Notes under the pieces: generated by a model
Told to the model about the DNA's origin: nothing
Databases searched by the model: none
The model's input: the letters and a program-made list of their open reading frames with translations, nothing else
Assembly: GCA_029255685.2 (NCBI GenBank)
Contig: CM055313.2
Location: forward strand, 75,246,641-75,310,640
Direction: 5' to 3'
Origin: Silene conica
Lineage: Eukaryota; Streptophyta; Magnoliopsida; Caryophyllales; Caryophyllaceae
DNA: 64,000 bases
Program-made: the position numbers and the translations under genes
Shown here: one piece after another, positions 1 through 12,780 of the stretch
Position numbering within the stretch: position 1 is the stretch's first letter
How the letters are laid out: each line of letters starts with the position of its first letter

Positions 1-2065
1 TCTACTCCCCATTCCGGATCACTGTAGGTGAGCACGAATACACTGTCAACCTCGCGGTTGAGTAGGATAGCACAATATATAAAAAGAAAGCAACAATGTA
101 ACAATATGCAAATGCTTATGACATGATTGAGCTCAACCATCATCTTATTCTCAAACCCTTGCACCAACCCATACCGAAACTCCCGGCAGAGTATAGTCGG
201 CCGTCGCCGAACACCAGCATAACAGCTGAGGTCACCAGGTCTAGTCTTGCAGAACTAGCTTGGGCCCAATAATATCTCGTAATCTCAATTCCGTATCCCA
301 TGCATATGCCATGCTTATGAATGCAATATAAAAATGTTCAACCAATATATATAATTCTCATAATAATCATACTTGAATCCACAACATACAATATACACAT
401 CCATTCATAACACATCATAGATCATGGTACAGTGTATCCTACCTGGAATAGCAAGTCTGAAAATAAGTAGACACCGTCTAGAAGTATTCCACCTCGAATT
501 CCGTTCCTATAAATGTTACTTAATATTAAAAGCTATTCATACAATACATGTTACAACTAATCATAAACTCACGAAACATAGACTTACTAAATATAGTCTT
601 ACTAAATATGGATTTACTAAATATAGCACACGATCAACTATTCAATTATTACTATGTAATAACATATACGACTCGTTTAACGATACTACTCATATTCTCA
701 ATAATAATAATATAAATATAAACATTAACAATATTCCTCTTAATAAAATAACAATAACACCAAAATATACTATCATACAATTATTGAAATCTAGTGATAA
801 AGCACCCTTAATAATTAATAACAATAACAATAATAATCATAACAACAACAACAAAATACACTTCAACAATTACCATGAATACTAATAATCATAATTAAAA
901 TAATAATAATAATAATAATAATATTAGTAATAATAATAATAATAATAATAATAATACACTATTAATAATTAATAAGTAACAAACAAACAGCCCATCAACA
1001 CGTATCATCACGCCCAAAACGAACAGCGCAGTAATTTCGCGAAAACCCGAAACAGACCGTTACCACCATGACAACCACCGCCCCTAGCACCAACCGTAGC
1101 CTCTGGCTTCCTAACTGGCACCACGTCACCAGGCTCGCCTCTGAGCCGCGGTGGTTCCAGGGAGGGAGTCAGTGGCCATCGAATACCACCCACGACACCA
1201 CAAAACCGTTCACAACCCAGCTACACCAATAACACTGTTTATAAACGTGACTGACACCCCAAACGAATTTCGCTATCACACCGACACTACACACCCTAAA
1301 CCACCGTGACATCAACCACCCTACCACCCTGACTTCCCTCTATAACTAGACCTTAAAACCTAGAACCCTCGTGATAAAAAACTGCATCGAAACCTAACAG
1401 AAAAACCATACGTGACACATACTGTTATGACAACTTCAGAAAACGTGAACGACACAGCCACTAAAACGGCCTTCGAGGGTGGTCCTAGACGGTCAAAGAC
1501 ACCAAGGCTAGGGTTAAAACACAACTACTATCATCATAGAACATAAATACACAAAGAAACATAACCAAAACTATGATTACATGATTGAAATAACGAATAG
1601 AAAAATGAACAGAAACTGGAAAAACAGAGAATAAGTGATGAGTACCCGTTTTCAGATGCAAAACGAACCGCCTAGACCCACCCTAAACCACCAAGTGATC
1701 CCTACTCCTTGTACCCAGAGGTGACGACAGTGTGTGTATGAGAGAGAGAGACGTTGTAGGTCTAGGGTTAGGGTTACGAGAGGGTTTATAAGGAGTGGCA
1801 GATAGATTTTGTTGAGGTTTGGGCAGCATGGGTTTTTGAGCGTGTGGTGTTATAAAGTTGGGCTTCCAGCCTTGACACGCATCTCGAGGCCCACACTCAT
1901 ACTTAAACGCGGTTTCGTTACTCATTCGCATACTCGACCCCTTACTAACACATGTAATACTTATTCCATAATTTAATTATCGATTACTAACATTTAACAA
2001 TTAAAACACGTTGACATAACAACTAAATATTAAAATAAAAACACAATAAAATACGTAGTATTACA
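1..2065 (-). mobile_element. Probable LTR of an LTR retrotransposon (partial, enters from left edge)
   Basis: No host gene is supported here. The block ends at 2061-2065 with TTACA, so on the minus strand it begins TGTAATAC, the usual start of plant gypsy LTRs and the same start as the minus-strand solo LTR near 56304. Read on the minus strand there is a TATA-like CTTATAAACC near 1785-1795 followed by a CCCTAA-rich leader, as expected of an LTR promoter. An (AAT)n tract occupies about 897-955. The open frame at 424-885 is low-complexity Asn/Ile-rich sequence and is not taken as a gene. The other LTR and internal region would lie left of the window, so this is inference from terminus type and composition. 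It could also be several joined repeats. Confidence 0.4.
897..955. repeat. (AAT)n microsatellite
   Basis: Near-perfect AAT/TAA trinucleotide run, interrupted by a short ATTAGTAAT segment. Low-complexity Asn-codon-like sequence precedes it from about 700. Confidence 0.9.
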
Positions 2066-2105
2066 ACATTATCCTAGTTCGACAAATTAACCAACCTAAT
2101 AAAAC

Positions 2106-2632
2106 CTATCTAACGGTGGTGTCAGTGGTCTGTGGGGTGACGAAATGGTTGGCAGACCTAGCATTGTCGCCGCCGTCATCATCAAAGTCACGTCTTGGCT
2201 GAGAAAAGCCTCCCGGGTTGCAACTTTGAGTAGAGAACCCCCGTTGACTTAAGAACTCTTCAATAGCCTTAAGCCTTTGAGATTGCTCGAGTTCACGTTC
2301 CTTTAGCTGAGCATTCTGTTGAAGGACTCTGCTGACGATACCTGCAATTAATAGTCAAACATGGTATTATATTCATTCAGTAAACGGTAAAATAATTGGT
2401 TAGTCTTAATCTTTAATATACTACAAAATACTAACCTGGGGTGTATGATGGGTTCCCAACACTTGAGTGACGGCAACGTTCGTAAAGAACTGGTGCTGCA
2501 TTTCCCATACCAAATATCAACCCTTTCTTGTTAAAGCCGCCATGTTCTTCAAAGTAGATCTCGTATCGTCGATCTGCTCCTCCGGTATCCCTTCACTTAT
2601 CATCTTACTCTTCCTTGTAAAAATCTTTCCCT
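2106..2632 (-). pseudogene. CACTA transposase C-terminal exons (Ptta/En/Spm type), broken
   Basis: Two minus-strand exons can be read. Exon 2436-2632 encodes a segment with EIYFEEHGGFNKKGLIFG and a following VLYERCRH; exon 2106-2341 continues with a Gln/Glu/Lys-rich coiled-coil-like stretch (KERELEQSQRLKAIEEF) and a stop at 2106-2108. The intron 2342-2435 has GT-AG ends on the minus strand. This matches the tail of plant En/Spm-type transposase proteins. The frame of the upstream exon contains two stops before the EIYFEEHGG segment, so no functional protein is made. The neighbouring relic B carries a related but distinct tail. Confidence 0.65.
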
Positions 2633-3713
2633 ACAAAACAAAAACAAAGTTTGATTAGTATACGTTAATTAATTACTAAAGCAAATTACTAAAACATAAA
2701 GAAAAGTTTGTGATAACTTACAAAGAGTTCTTTCGATATTCTAAACAAATCAAAAACACTAACAATCAACATCACTGCAAATTTTATATCAAAAATCATT
2801 CGTCATAAACATCTTAACAACAATATGCGACGGATTTGCGACGAAATTACCTACTAACCTAATATTACTAATTACCTAACAATACTAACTAAACTAATCA
2901 AATAACCATTAACTAATTAAACTAAACTAACTATTGTTAATAACAATAAACAACAATAATACGGAATTTGCGACGGAATTAAACATAACTAATTAAGACG
3001 GTATATAAATAACGAAAGTTAGTATACATACATAAGGAGAAATAATGAGAGGAAGGAGAATGAAGAAGGAAGTGGCGGCGGCAAGGTGGCGGCGGTGAGA
3101 TGGTGGCGGCGGTGAGGTGGCAGGGAGAAGAAAGGAGAAGGAGAAGAAGGAGGAGGAAGGAAGGAGAAGGAGGGAGGGCGCCGGTGAGGTGGTGGCCGGC
3201 GGCGTTGGGGGCGACGACGTCGGGGGGGGTGGTGGGGTGGTGGTGGAACAACTTAGGGGTGGTGGTGAAGGCGTCGCAAAATCGCGATTTAGGTTTAGGA
3301 TGAAAATTGATTTGGGGGAAAATGAACCCCGCGGGGTTTGTATAATAAAACTTTGGGACGAAATTTTGCGACGGAATTCCAGCGCAAAGATTGACCAAAG
3401 TCAAAGTCTGACCAGATTTGCAACGGAATTTCCGTCGCAAACCTTGACTCTTGCGACGGAAATTTCGTCGCAAATCTGGTCAGACTTTTACCCTTGACCA
3501 AATTTTGGTCAAGGATGGTCAATCCTTTGCGACGGAATTTCCGTCGCAAGAGTCAATATTTGCGACGGATTTTCCGTCGCAAACTATCCCGCCATTTGAC
3601 TTTCACTTCGCCGGTTGGAGAATTTTGGATCCGTCGCAAATTATATTTCCGTCCCAAACAAATATTTGCGACGGAATTTCTTTCCGTCGCAAAACTGACA
3701 TTTTCTTGTAGTG
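2106..3713 (-). mobile_element. CACTA (En/Spm) transposon relic A, one terminus preserved
   Basis: The right boundary at 3713 is TTTTCTTGTAGTG, the complement of the classical CACTACAAGAAAA terminus of plant CACTA elements. Inside it, from about 2826 to 3690, lie many copies of GCGACGG or CCGTCGC, often paired as the palindrome GCGACGGAATTTCCGTCGC, as expected of subterminal repeats. A purine-rich leader (3045-3260) follows, then transposase exons on the minus strand (2106-2632). No opposite terminus is visible before the LTR-like block ending at 2065, so the left end is deleted or was displaced. The subterminal array and transposase remnants make the assignment firm; the left boundary is not defined. 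Confidence 0.82.
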
Positions 3714-6558
3714 ATTGATTCGTATTCTTACATTGATATGTGACGATGTATTTATACTACATCGTCAAACCTAGTATGATAAACCCTAAAAATAGATGGG
3801 CCTAGTATAGGCCCAATATTCTAATAAACTCTTAGTGTCTTTCGATCCGCACAATAGTCTCTATACTCGTAGTTGCATCCTCATACATGTCCGACCTTTA
3901 CAGGATTAATATATTTTCCCAACACTTGTTTTTTAATTCGTAAATGCCTGTAATTAGGGATGCAAATGTAGTACATAAAACAAGGTAATTGATTATTGCA
4001 TGAAATTCATATTCTCCAAATTTTGTATAATTCAGAATCGGTGTTACACTTTATTTTTGTACTTTCACTAATAGTAAAACCCTAAGAATATCAGACCCAT
4101 TCAATCTTAATTTTAACAAGAGTTACACCAAAATTTGTGATCAACAAATTCATAGTTTTTATATTTCTAATGCAATTTGACATGTCAAAAATCATAATGT
4201 TGACTTTTAACCAAAAACCATATAAGTAAAAATGAATATCATACACAAGACATAGAAATCGATATATACAATAACGAGCTTTAACACGAGATAAGTTGAT
4301 TTAAATCTTAAGAAAATACATGCTTGTTACATAAAATGTGAAATGCAGATATTAATAAAACCATTTAACACGTTTTGAGAATAATAGTGGTACTATTATT
4401 AACCTTCAAATGAACACCAATTCAATTAAACAAGTGGAGATTCCCGTCAAATCGTGGTTATGTCTTTACGTACGTCTATTGGCTTCTTCAGAGTTCAGAC
4501 GGATCAAGTTTAGCCGAAGCTCCAAGCTATCGTACTATACTTGTAGCACCACCACCTTCACACGGAGTATTTTATTATTTTTGTAGTTTTTATGAAACGT
4601 CATCTAAATCTCTCTCGAGATCACATGGTCGGATGAGTTCTCAGAATTCAATATTATTCTGTTCATCAATTTTATTTTCTTTCTTTATCTTTTTTTTTTT
4701 TGACAAGTTTTTCTTAGTAACATTTAATGTGCATTTTTTTGTTATTTTATCATCAAGAGTCAACACACGGACTAAAAAGGTAAATACAAACAACACAAAT
4801 TCTCATTGAAAATGGACACTGTTCGTCACAAGCTGAAAACGATTATTAGAAATTGAGAGAGTGAAAATTATATGGATATTTGATTGATAATCGTTCGTGC
4901 CTCTAACTATTACAATTGTGGTGTATATATAATACTACCAAAGTTCAGATAATATCGCTATCAAATACTTGTATAATTTATTCTAGAAAATCATAATATT
5001 ATTCTATAAGATATATTGCAATGCCGTATTTCTTAATTATGAATATGTTCATATCTCGACATATCCCGATATCTCATAACAAAACTTCTCAAGAGCAATC
5101 TTGTGGAAGCTTAAACCTAAGTTCCTTCAGAATTTCACTGAAATTTCATCAAATAAAATTCACCCTTGACAACTCATCCCTTTTTTTAGTGTAACCAAAT
5201 AATAAGGAAATTTAATTAGGTTCAAATCTTTCCAAGAATAATCTCAAAAAATGTTTTTCCCTCTTAATAAGTTTGTACTTCCCAGACTTCGGACCCGATC
5301 CATTTGAGATTTGAAAGTTCCAAATATCAAATCAATGACTTGACGTGAATTTGAACAAAATTGATTGAAACAACCTTACTAGCAAAAACAGAAGCAACCT
5401 AAGTACTTGTTAGCAGTTATATTGACTAAAGAAACCTTACTACCAATAATTCCAATACAAATTATACGAATAATCCAACCCAAATAATATCAAAAGAGGT
5501 ACGAAAAAACAATAGGTCTTGTTCAAAATGAAGATATACGCCTTAAAAGTAAAATGGGTTAAGTAACAGTCCATTTTTATAAATGGGACAAACCTTGTAT
5601 TAATCTCAATGTATTCTGTTTTTGTCAACTTGTGATAATTGTCATATCACCTTAGGCGAAAATCTGAGTAAAAAATTAAGCTGAAAATGGTAATAGTAGA
5701 CAAAAAGAAGAGAAAAAAAAAGGAGAAAGGTTGGCAAGCTTTGGATACTTGAGGAATAAAAGAGGAAGAAGACAGAAAGTAGAACTGTTAGAAGATCACT
5801 GTTGGCTGTTGAAGCTCTTAGTGTTGTAGACAGCATGGATAAATTGGATATATATGTTTGTATTATTATGCATTTATTTTATAGCTAACCTATAATACAA
5901 GTATATTATTTTGATGGGATGTTTTCTTCTTTAATTAGCTAATCACTCAATTGAACCATTGTCTTTTAGAAAAGTACCCCTGCCCTCATCATTGAATATA
6001 TTGTGTGTCACTGTGTGCCTCCCTCTGACTTCTCTTCCATCTTACTAATTTTTAATTACTATCTTTTCGTCGACTTGTATGAAATCGGTCTGAATTTGAG
6101 ACGGGTAAGATTATTATGATGATATACAAAATAATGTTTTCCTTCATGCTCAAATTTGAATTAAACAGTATACTAAAATTATAATTGGATAGGCGGACTT
6201 TTTTAGATTCCGCTTCAACTCTTTATGGTTGTCGAGATAATGTTCTAATCCTATTCTTTAGGGATTTTAGAGAGCAATTTTTTTAATATATTGTGCCAAA
6301 AATTTCTTTATAACAAAGGTGAATGTTATTGTACTTCATTATCATATTTAAGAAAATATTGTTTTTAAAAATAAATATGGTTAAATTTCACTGATCGCTC
6401 TAAAAAAATGTTTCTCATAAATGAGACCCGCGTAAGCATGAAAGTATAAAAGTACCGGTTAAAATTAAATTTCGATTTATCTTTTTTCTCGAGTGATACA
6501 TATACGGACTAGAACAACTTCTTATCAGTCAATTCAAATGCTAAGGTCATAGTCTTAA
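3714..6558. other. Intergenic region upstream of the MYB gene
   Basis: AT-rich, with no coding frame longer than about 65 codons and none resembling a known protein. No tRNA-like fold or LTR pair was seen. The part close to 6558 probably contains the MYB promoter, but I recognise no specific operator. Confidence 0.6.
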
Positions 6559-6566
6559 TATAAATA
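6559..6566 (+). promoter_or_regulatory. Candidate TATA box of the MYB gene
   Basis: TATAAATA lies about 190 bases before the MYB start codon, leaving a 5' leader of roughly 150 bases that is A/C-rich and lacks an upstream ATG in good context near the start. Position and sequence are right for a plant core promoter; there is no transcript evidence. Confidence 0.4.
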
Positions 6567-6749
6567 CATCTTCTTTTGTCAATAGGCTCCAAAGTTTTCC
6601 ATGCTACAAAAAGCTACAAAACCTCCCACATAGTTTATTGCCATAAACTTACACCAAGAAAAATAAACAACTAAGAAAACTTCAACAAGGTAGAAAAAAA
6701 TTCCACAACCACCTCAACCAACAAGAAGAAAGAAAAAGTTGAAGAAAAA

Positions 6750-8556
6750 ATGGGAAGAGCTCCATGTTGTGATAAAGCAAATGTGAAGAGAGGTCCATGG
6801 TCACCTGAAGAAGATGCTAAGCTTAAGGATTACATTCAAAATCATGGAACTGGTGGAAATTGGATTGCTCTTCCTCATAAGGCTGGTTAGTTTTAGTAGA
6901 TCCCCTACCAAACCAAACCAAACCAAAAAAATATATTACTCGCTTCGTCTCAATCATTTGTTTACCCTTTAATTCCTTTAATTTCTGTATGAATTATGAG
7001 ATGGATTAGTATAACTTTTATTTGATTTAGGTCTGAAGAGGTGTGGGAAAAGCTGCAGATTAAGATGGCTTAATTATCTAAGACCTAATATTAAGCATGG
7101 GGAGTTTTCTAGTGAAGAAGATAGAGTCATTTGTAGCCTTTATGCTAGCATTGGAAGCAGGTATTCTTATTATTCTTATTATTATTAACTACTCGATCAT
7201 TTTTGAGTGATTATATATAATCCTTTTGCATTTTTAGGTGATTCAAGCAATAATTTCAACCTTTTTATATATCGAGTCATTATAAGGCTGTGTACATCAA
7301 ACTCGCTTAAAATGACCAAGTTAAGATTTCGATCCCTCGGTCTACTGATACAAAACCACAAATTGATATAATTTCAAATAGTATACTAAAGGGCAAGAGA
7401 GGTATATATATGCTACTTAGTTCAATTCTTGTATGCATGCTTTTTGCCCTTTTTTTACTAATTCTTTTTTATTACAAGATCTTGTATATCTTTTCTGCTC
7501 CATAGAAAGTGGCCTGGTGATGAATAAACAATAAAATCAACTAAAAAGGAGTTCAAAATTTTGGTATATGGTGGATTTCATGCATGCATGTCACAATTAC
7601 ATGCATGTATATAGACCTTTCATGGGTAGATTTGCTCACCCATTAACTTTTTGGTTTTACAATTTTTATTTCCCTTTTTTCTCCTCCTCAAATATCCATT
7701 ATATAAGGTACTCTATGTGGGTTTAAAAGAGGATATGCAATGGTGGAGGAAGGGAGAAAGGGGATATCATGAACTTCATGATAAAAATACATAAACTTCG
7801 AAAATACGGTATAATTTACGTTCTCCATTTCAATCATTTTCTTAGGGCTTGTTTGGTTACCCATTAAAATCATGGGATGTTGAACTTCCCGGGAAGTGTA
7901 AAATTATGTTGTTGTTTGGTTGCCAATATCATGGGAAGTTGAACTTCCCACATGAATTTACTTCCTCCATTATATGGGAAGTTACTCACCAAGTCCCCCC
8001 TTGGTCAATAGAACTTCCCGCATGAATTAACTTCTCATATGCGAACCAAACACTTTTTGCGAATTCACATGAATTGGAAATTCATGTGATCTTGAAGTTC
8101 CCGGGAACTTTAATTCCCCTATGTCAACCAAACAAGCCCTACTTTATCAATAAATACAAAATCACAAAACAATAATTTCAAATTATTAAACTTATTTAAT
8201 TAAAGGTAAACAAATTATTACAGAGTACATATATACTTTCGAGAGTGTATCAAAATGATGAAACTATATTTCTTTATTAGTCTGACTAAAATTGTGAAGA
8301 AAATAATACAAAACATTTCTGATCTAATTTTGTTTAAAGAATAAGAATGAGCACCAAATATCTGGTCTAATTTTGTTTTCTTGTTGTTGTTAAAGGTGGT
8401 CGATAATTGCAGCACAATTACCGGGAAGAACCGACAACGATATAAAAAACTATTGGAACACCAAGCTTAAGAAGAAGCTCATGGGAAGCAGCCATAACAA
8501 GATGATCTTATCATCAACCATGCCTGAAAATAATATTAAAAAGTATAATTATCTTC

Positions 8557-8593
<37 letters not shown>

Positions 8594-8952
8594 AAACCCT
8601 ATGATTTCATCAATTTCATCACTATTATCCCTACCTCCCTACAATAATAATTTACCTTCCTCTAACACTATGTCCTTCATCAGTAATAATAATTCTACCC
8701 TTTTACAGTCTTCTTTATTAACCATGCAAGTAAATGACAATAGTACCCTTCTCATGTTTGGTGGTGGTCAACAAGCTAGTACTACTACAACAACAACAAC
8801 TTGTAGCTCTTCCGATGGAAGCCATGGTATCATTAATCAAGCTGTGAAATGTGAAGATCATACTAATTTCTATAATTTTTATAATAATGGGGTCAATCAA
8901 GGTCATCATGAAGAGCAAAAGCCGAGTCTGACTAGTAACAACGAGAATAGTA

Positions 8953-8985
<33 letters not shown>

Positions 8986-9140
8986 GGGGTTTATTATGGG
9001 GGCAAGGCAATACATTGTTAGAGTATGGATTAGAAGAGATTAAGCAGCTGATTAGTAGTAATAATTACTATGGTGAGGAAAGTAAAGCATCAACAACAAC
9101 AGAAGAAGAGTCGAAGATGATGATGATGTATTATTATTGA
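6750..9140 (+). CDS. R2R3-MYB transcription factor, subgroup 14 (RAX/MYB36/MYB68-like), 3 exons
   Basis: Exons are 6750-6885, 7031-7160 and 8396-9140, joined by GT-AG introns, and give 336 residues. The start is fixed by [21 protein letters not shown], the usual beginning of this subgroup. R2 spans about residues 14-65 and R3 about 68-116, with the regular Trp spacing and the R3 tail [20 protein letters not shown]. Intron positions are those of typical plant R2R3-MYBs. The C-terminal half is Asn/Ser/Thr-rich, with two poly-Asn tracts encoded by AAT repeats, and ends with a conserved-looking [10 protein letters not shown] motif also found in MYB36/68/84 relatives. Such proteins act in the nucleus as DNA-binding regulators of axillary meristem, root or endodermal differentiation; which role applies here cannot be told. 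Intron 2 carries a MITE. The frame is intact. Confidence 0.93.
7844..8140. mobile_element. Tourist-like MITE in MYB intron 2
   Basis: Perfect terminal inverted repeat AGGGCTTGTTTGGTT at 7844-7858 and its complement at 8126-8140. The interior is itself partly self-complementary, with GAACTTCCCGGGAAGT near the left and a matching GAAGTTCCCGGGAAC near the right. The GGGCTTGTTTGGTT terminus is typical of PIF/Harbinger (Tourist) MITEs; TA is the only convincing target duplication. It sits inside a 1.2-kb intron, away from both splice sites. Confidence 0.75.
8556..8591 (+). repeat. (AAT)12 repeat coding for poly-Asn in MYB exon 3
   Basis: Uninterrupted AAT run in the MYB reading frame. A second AAT run at about 8950-8982 also codes Asn. 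Both are in the non-DNA-binding half, so length changes of three bases would be tolerated. Confidence 0.9.
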
Positions 9141-9646
9141 TGACTTGATGTGATAGTAAGTCAAGAAAATCCATTTCCAAAAATATTACAGAAAGAGGTA
9201 AGGCGTTTTCTGCAAAAATGACATTGGTTTTTGAATCATAACAAAAACTTTTCAAACAATTCAGAGATTTGCAGAAGTATTATTATTATTATTATTATTA
9301 TTGTGGGAATATTAAATAGAAGTATTATGACAGTGCATTTGTTTTTGGGAAATGGTGTATGATTGTGTTTATGTTTAAGTGCATTTTGTCATACATACAT
9401 CCAGTTGGACTTATTTCTAGTCAGTACATACTTGTCTCCTCAAAACTAGAGAACCAACCTCAACTAGCTTCACTGTATCTTTTTAGATTTCAACAATGTC
9501 TACACAGCTTTTTGATCTTGACTAGTTTAAGACGGTGTTATCTATTGTAAGTTTAAGACACGTCAATTATTATGATTTTATATGGATATAAAATACAAAT
9601 CTCTAACTTTTTTTTATTGTATTCTTGTTTGGTCTATTCATCTTAT
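9141..9646. other. MYB 3' flank
   Basis: 3' untranslated and intergenic sequence. It contains a (TTA)n run at about 9279-9302 and no supported gene. Confidence 0.5.
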
Positions 9647-10218
9647 TGTTGGATTATTCTAAAAACGTCAACAATTAAATGTTGAAATAAAATGTGGAAT
9701 GTTTTACAAGCAAATACGTAAATTCTTTACGTTTTGGAAATACAAACATATAATCCACAAAAGGGTTATGGAATTGTTTAATTAAAACAATTAATGGTTT
9801 ATTTAGAAGTTTTAAGAACTTCCTAATATAAATAGGTGATGGTGCTAATTGTTTTAGTACTCACAAAAAGGAGAAAAACAGATTAATATAAGTTGGTGAA
9901 AATACTTATTGTTCTTAAGGAGAGAAAATAGAGTATTCAACATTCATTAGATATAATAAGAGGGAGACAAAGTTTGAGAGAAAGTGACAAATACTAGTGT
10001 GTGTGATTGTACTTTACGAACTTTGTAATATCTTATTAAGTGAGTTAATTTGTCAAAAGGGCCGTGATTTTCCCCCTTAGTTAAGAAGGGTTTTCACGTG
10101 ATAAATTATGGTGTCATTATATTTTTGTTACTCACGCTTGTTGTTTGTGTTCCATCCTATTTTCGTTATTGAGTTAGATTATTCCGACACCGGATTTACA
10201 GGGAGCGCTTCCCCAACA
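9647..10218 (+). mobile_element. Solo LTR (572 bp) with 5-bp target duplication
   Basis: Begins TGTTGGATTATT and ends CTTCCCCAACA, giving the short TGTTGG/CCAACA inverted termini of LTRs, and is flanked by the identical 5-bp duplication CTTAT at 9642-9646 and 10219-10223. No internal retroelement coding and no second LTR are present, so this is the product of LTR-LTR recombination. The TGTTGG start is common among copia LTRs. It lies about 500 bases downstream of the MYB stop. Confidence 0.85.
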
Positions 10219-12020
10219 CTTATATAGATATGCTTAACCTGTTTTAAACTTAGATATTATTGTAATAAGAAAACTAATAGTGTAAGGGTTTGGGTTGACT
10301 AAAAACGTTAATGTACTAAAAACGTGATAATGACTTATTTAAATCGTTTGTGAATCTCATTCTAACTTGAAAGATTTACCAAAGATCAGTGTATCCTAAA
10401 TACTATAAAGGCATGGGTGGTTGACATTAGCTTTTATTTAGTGAAAAAATCGAGGTGTGTTAAAGGAAGAGATTGATGTATTTTCAATGGCTTAGGAGCA
10501 GTTAGGGCAAATTTTTCAAAAGTTTTGTCAAAATAGTAACCAAAAACACAATGCAAAGTATTTTCGAAATTTGTTGTGACTATCTTTTTATGCCTTTTTT
10601 TTTGTTTTAGAGGTTTTTTTTTGAAATTCCCTTGAATTTGTACCACCAAATTGCAGTGTTTTTAAGGTAGATATACGTCTTAAAAATAAACGGGATAAAT
10701 TATATTTCATAAGTATAAATTAGACAAATCTTTTACTAATCTATATATCTATATATATAAGTATAAAAGAAGAACCGCTATTCATTGAACTTGACACGTG
10801 TCACGCTATGGTTAATTTTTTTCCCGCCTAATCCAAACCCTAAACATGGATACAAATATTTATCTTCAGAATTGCCATTTTAGATTATTATCTTCTTAAA
10901 AAAAACTAACTTATTATTCTTGAAGATTATATTTTCCCAAATATAAATTATTCAACTTTTAATGTCATAATCTTAAGTTAGTCATACATCAATTTCCACT
11001 ATATATTTTTTATTGAATTTTGATGTAATAAGTTTTTCGCTTCGCTAAGTTGATTTATACAAATATTAACCATATATCAAGTTATACTTTTTCAGAAGGT
11101 GTAAATTTTTTTAAGGAATTTATTCATCAGAACTTTTATCATTAATATTTTTATTTTTGTCGTTTAATTTCAAGATATAAAAAAGATAAATGTTAATTGT
11201 TGGTTTTAATTTGATTTTGCCATTCTATTTCGAAAAAAGAAACATAGATAGATATACTACTTCAGGCCTAATTTTTAATTTTACTTTTTAATTTTTAATT
11301 GAGTATGTGTATTTTTTTTTTGAGTTTTTTTGAAGTTTATAAGTTACTTATATTTTAAAAAAAATCCGTTAAAACGCAAATTTAACTGAGCTTATATGTA
11401 ATGTTTTTGAGATATATTGTAATTTTTTGAGCATAATGTTTAAATAACACATTTAGATACTTTATAATAAAATTCATAATCTTTAAAACAAAACTCGAAA
11501 ATCTTATTATAAAATTCAAAAACTGTACAACTGCAACTGATAGTAGTACATCAGATGAATAATCTAATTTATGCTGAGCTTTTAATTAATTTTATACTTT
11601 CTAATATAATTTCACATAGTTTACTGTATAAAATTTCTTTTGGTGTTCATTGAATTCATTGACAATGGTATATGTCAATTACGTACCATACTTTTTTTTT
11701 AACTGCTACATATTTCTGGCAAATTTTGTGTTTTTTTTTAAATATTTTGTATTAAATTGAATAGACAAATGACATGAAAATGTTACCTTTAATATAAAAA
11801 AATGGAGATTACTTTTTGATAGAATGTCTTGCTTAATATCGTCTTAACTTAAGACATTTTACAACCCTTTCCCTTTTCCCCTCTTTTATAATTTGTTGTG
11901 AGAGTCGACTTAAATTAAGACGGACTTAAATACTACGATAATGTTAATGTTAAAAAGGGATATACATGTATGATTAAGTTGGTATGGTTTTTTTCATATA
12001 TGTGTAAAAGCTTGATGACT

Positions 12021-12780
12021 TAGGCCTGCGAAACAGTTCAGGTAGGCCGAGTCTCGGGTCGAGTAAGAATACAGGTAAGACTTATACGGGTCAGGTCATA
12101 CGGATATCAGGTCGGGTCGAGATCAGAATACATCTGAAAAAAGTTTATCACGTCTTTTATTTTATCATTTTATATTAATAATATTATTATATTTATTATT
12201 TTAATAATTATTTTATGATCTATTGATTTAAAAATTCTACTCCCTCCATTTTTTTTATATCACCCAACTTTTGTTTTGACACTATTCACAATCGACTATT
12301 CAACGTCGGTTTTCTCTCAATTCGTTCACGGAAATATATTCATGTGAGATCTTTTTTGGATTGTCTTGATAAGAGGATTAAGAATATCAAACTTTTATAA
12401 TTTTTAGTCGTATGTAGCTAAAGATATAATCAAAACAAAATGAACATCGGCAAACGTGAATAATGAAATGGGGTAATATAAAAAGAATGGAGGGAGTATA
12501 AAATTGATTTTTAAACTAATTTTTTAATTATAAACTTAAGATTATATTTATTATTTCAAATATAATATAAAAATATTAATATTTTAATAATATTCCTAAT
12601 TTATTTTCAAATCATTGGGTCGAACGCGTCGATTTGAATTTCAAGCATAAAATAACGGGTTATTTTGGATTCGAGTCATTTTGGGTTGCGGGTCAAGATT
12701 TACGGGTCTTTGACCATGAAAAATCGGATCAAATCGGCTCGGGCCAGGTTTACGGGTCGAGCCATGTTTTGACAGGTCTA
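12021..12780. mobile_element. hAT-type non-autonomous element, CGGGTC-rich, nested in Helitron 1
   Basis: Starts TAGGCCTGCGAAAC and ends with GTTTTGACAGGTCTA, imperfect inverted termini of the TAGACCTGNCAAA class seen at four other places in the window. Subterminal parts are dense in GGGTC/CGGGTC words (12050-12120 and 12610-12780). The 8-bp flanks do not match, so the target duplication has decayed or the element was rearranged. A Stowaway MITE is inserted in its middle. Confidence 0.65.
12240..12496. mobile_element. Stowaway MITE nested in the hAT element
   Basis: Begins CTCCCTCCATTTTTTTTATA and ends with AAAAAGAATGGAGGGAG, the Stowaway inverted repeat, flanked by TA at both ends. 257 bp, no coding capacity. 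Confidence 0.85.

Noticed and set aside
424..885. 153-codon frame
   Set aside because: Asn/Ile/Thr low-complexity translation in an AT-rich LTR-like block; no similarity and no splice or start context.
1755..1785. Telomere-like AGGGTTAGGGTT
   Set aside because: Only two units and not the plant TTTAGGG array; read on the other strand it is a CCCTAA-rich leader typical of LTRs and plant 5' leaders.
2979..3497. Several overlapping frames on both strands
   Set aside because: They arise from the palindromic CACTA subterminal repeats and a purine-rich tract.
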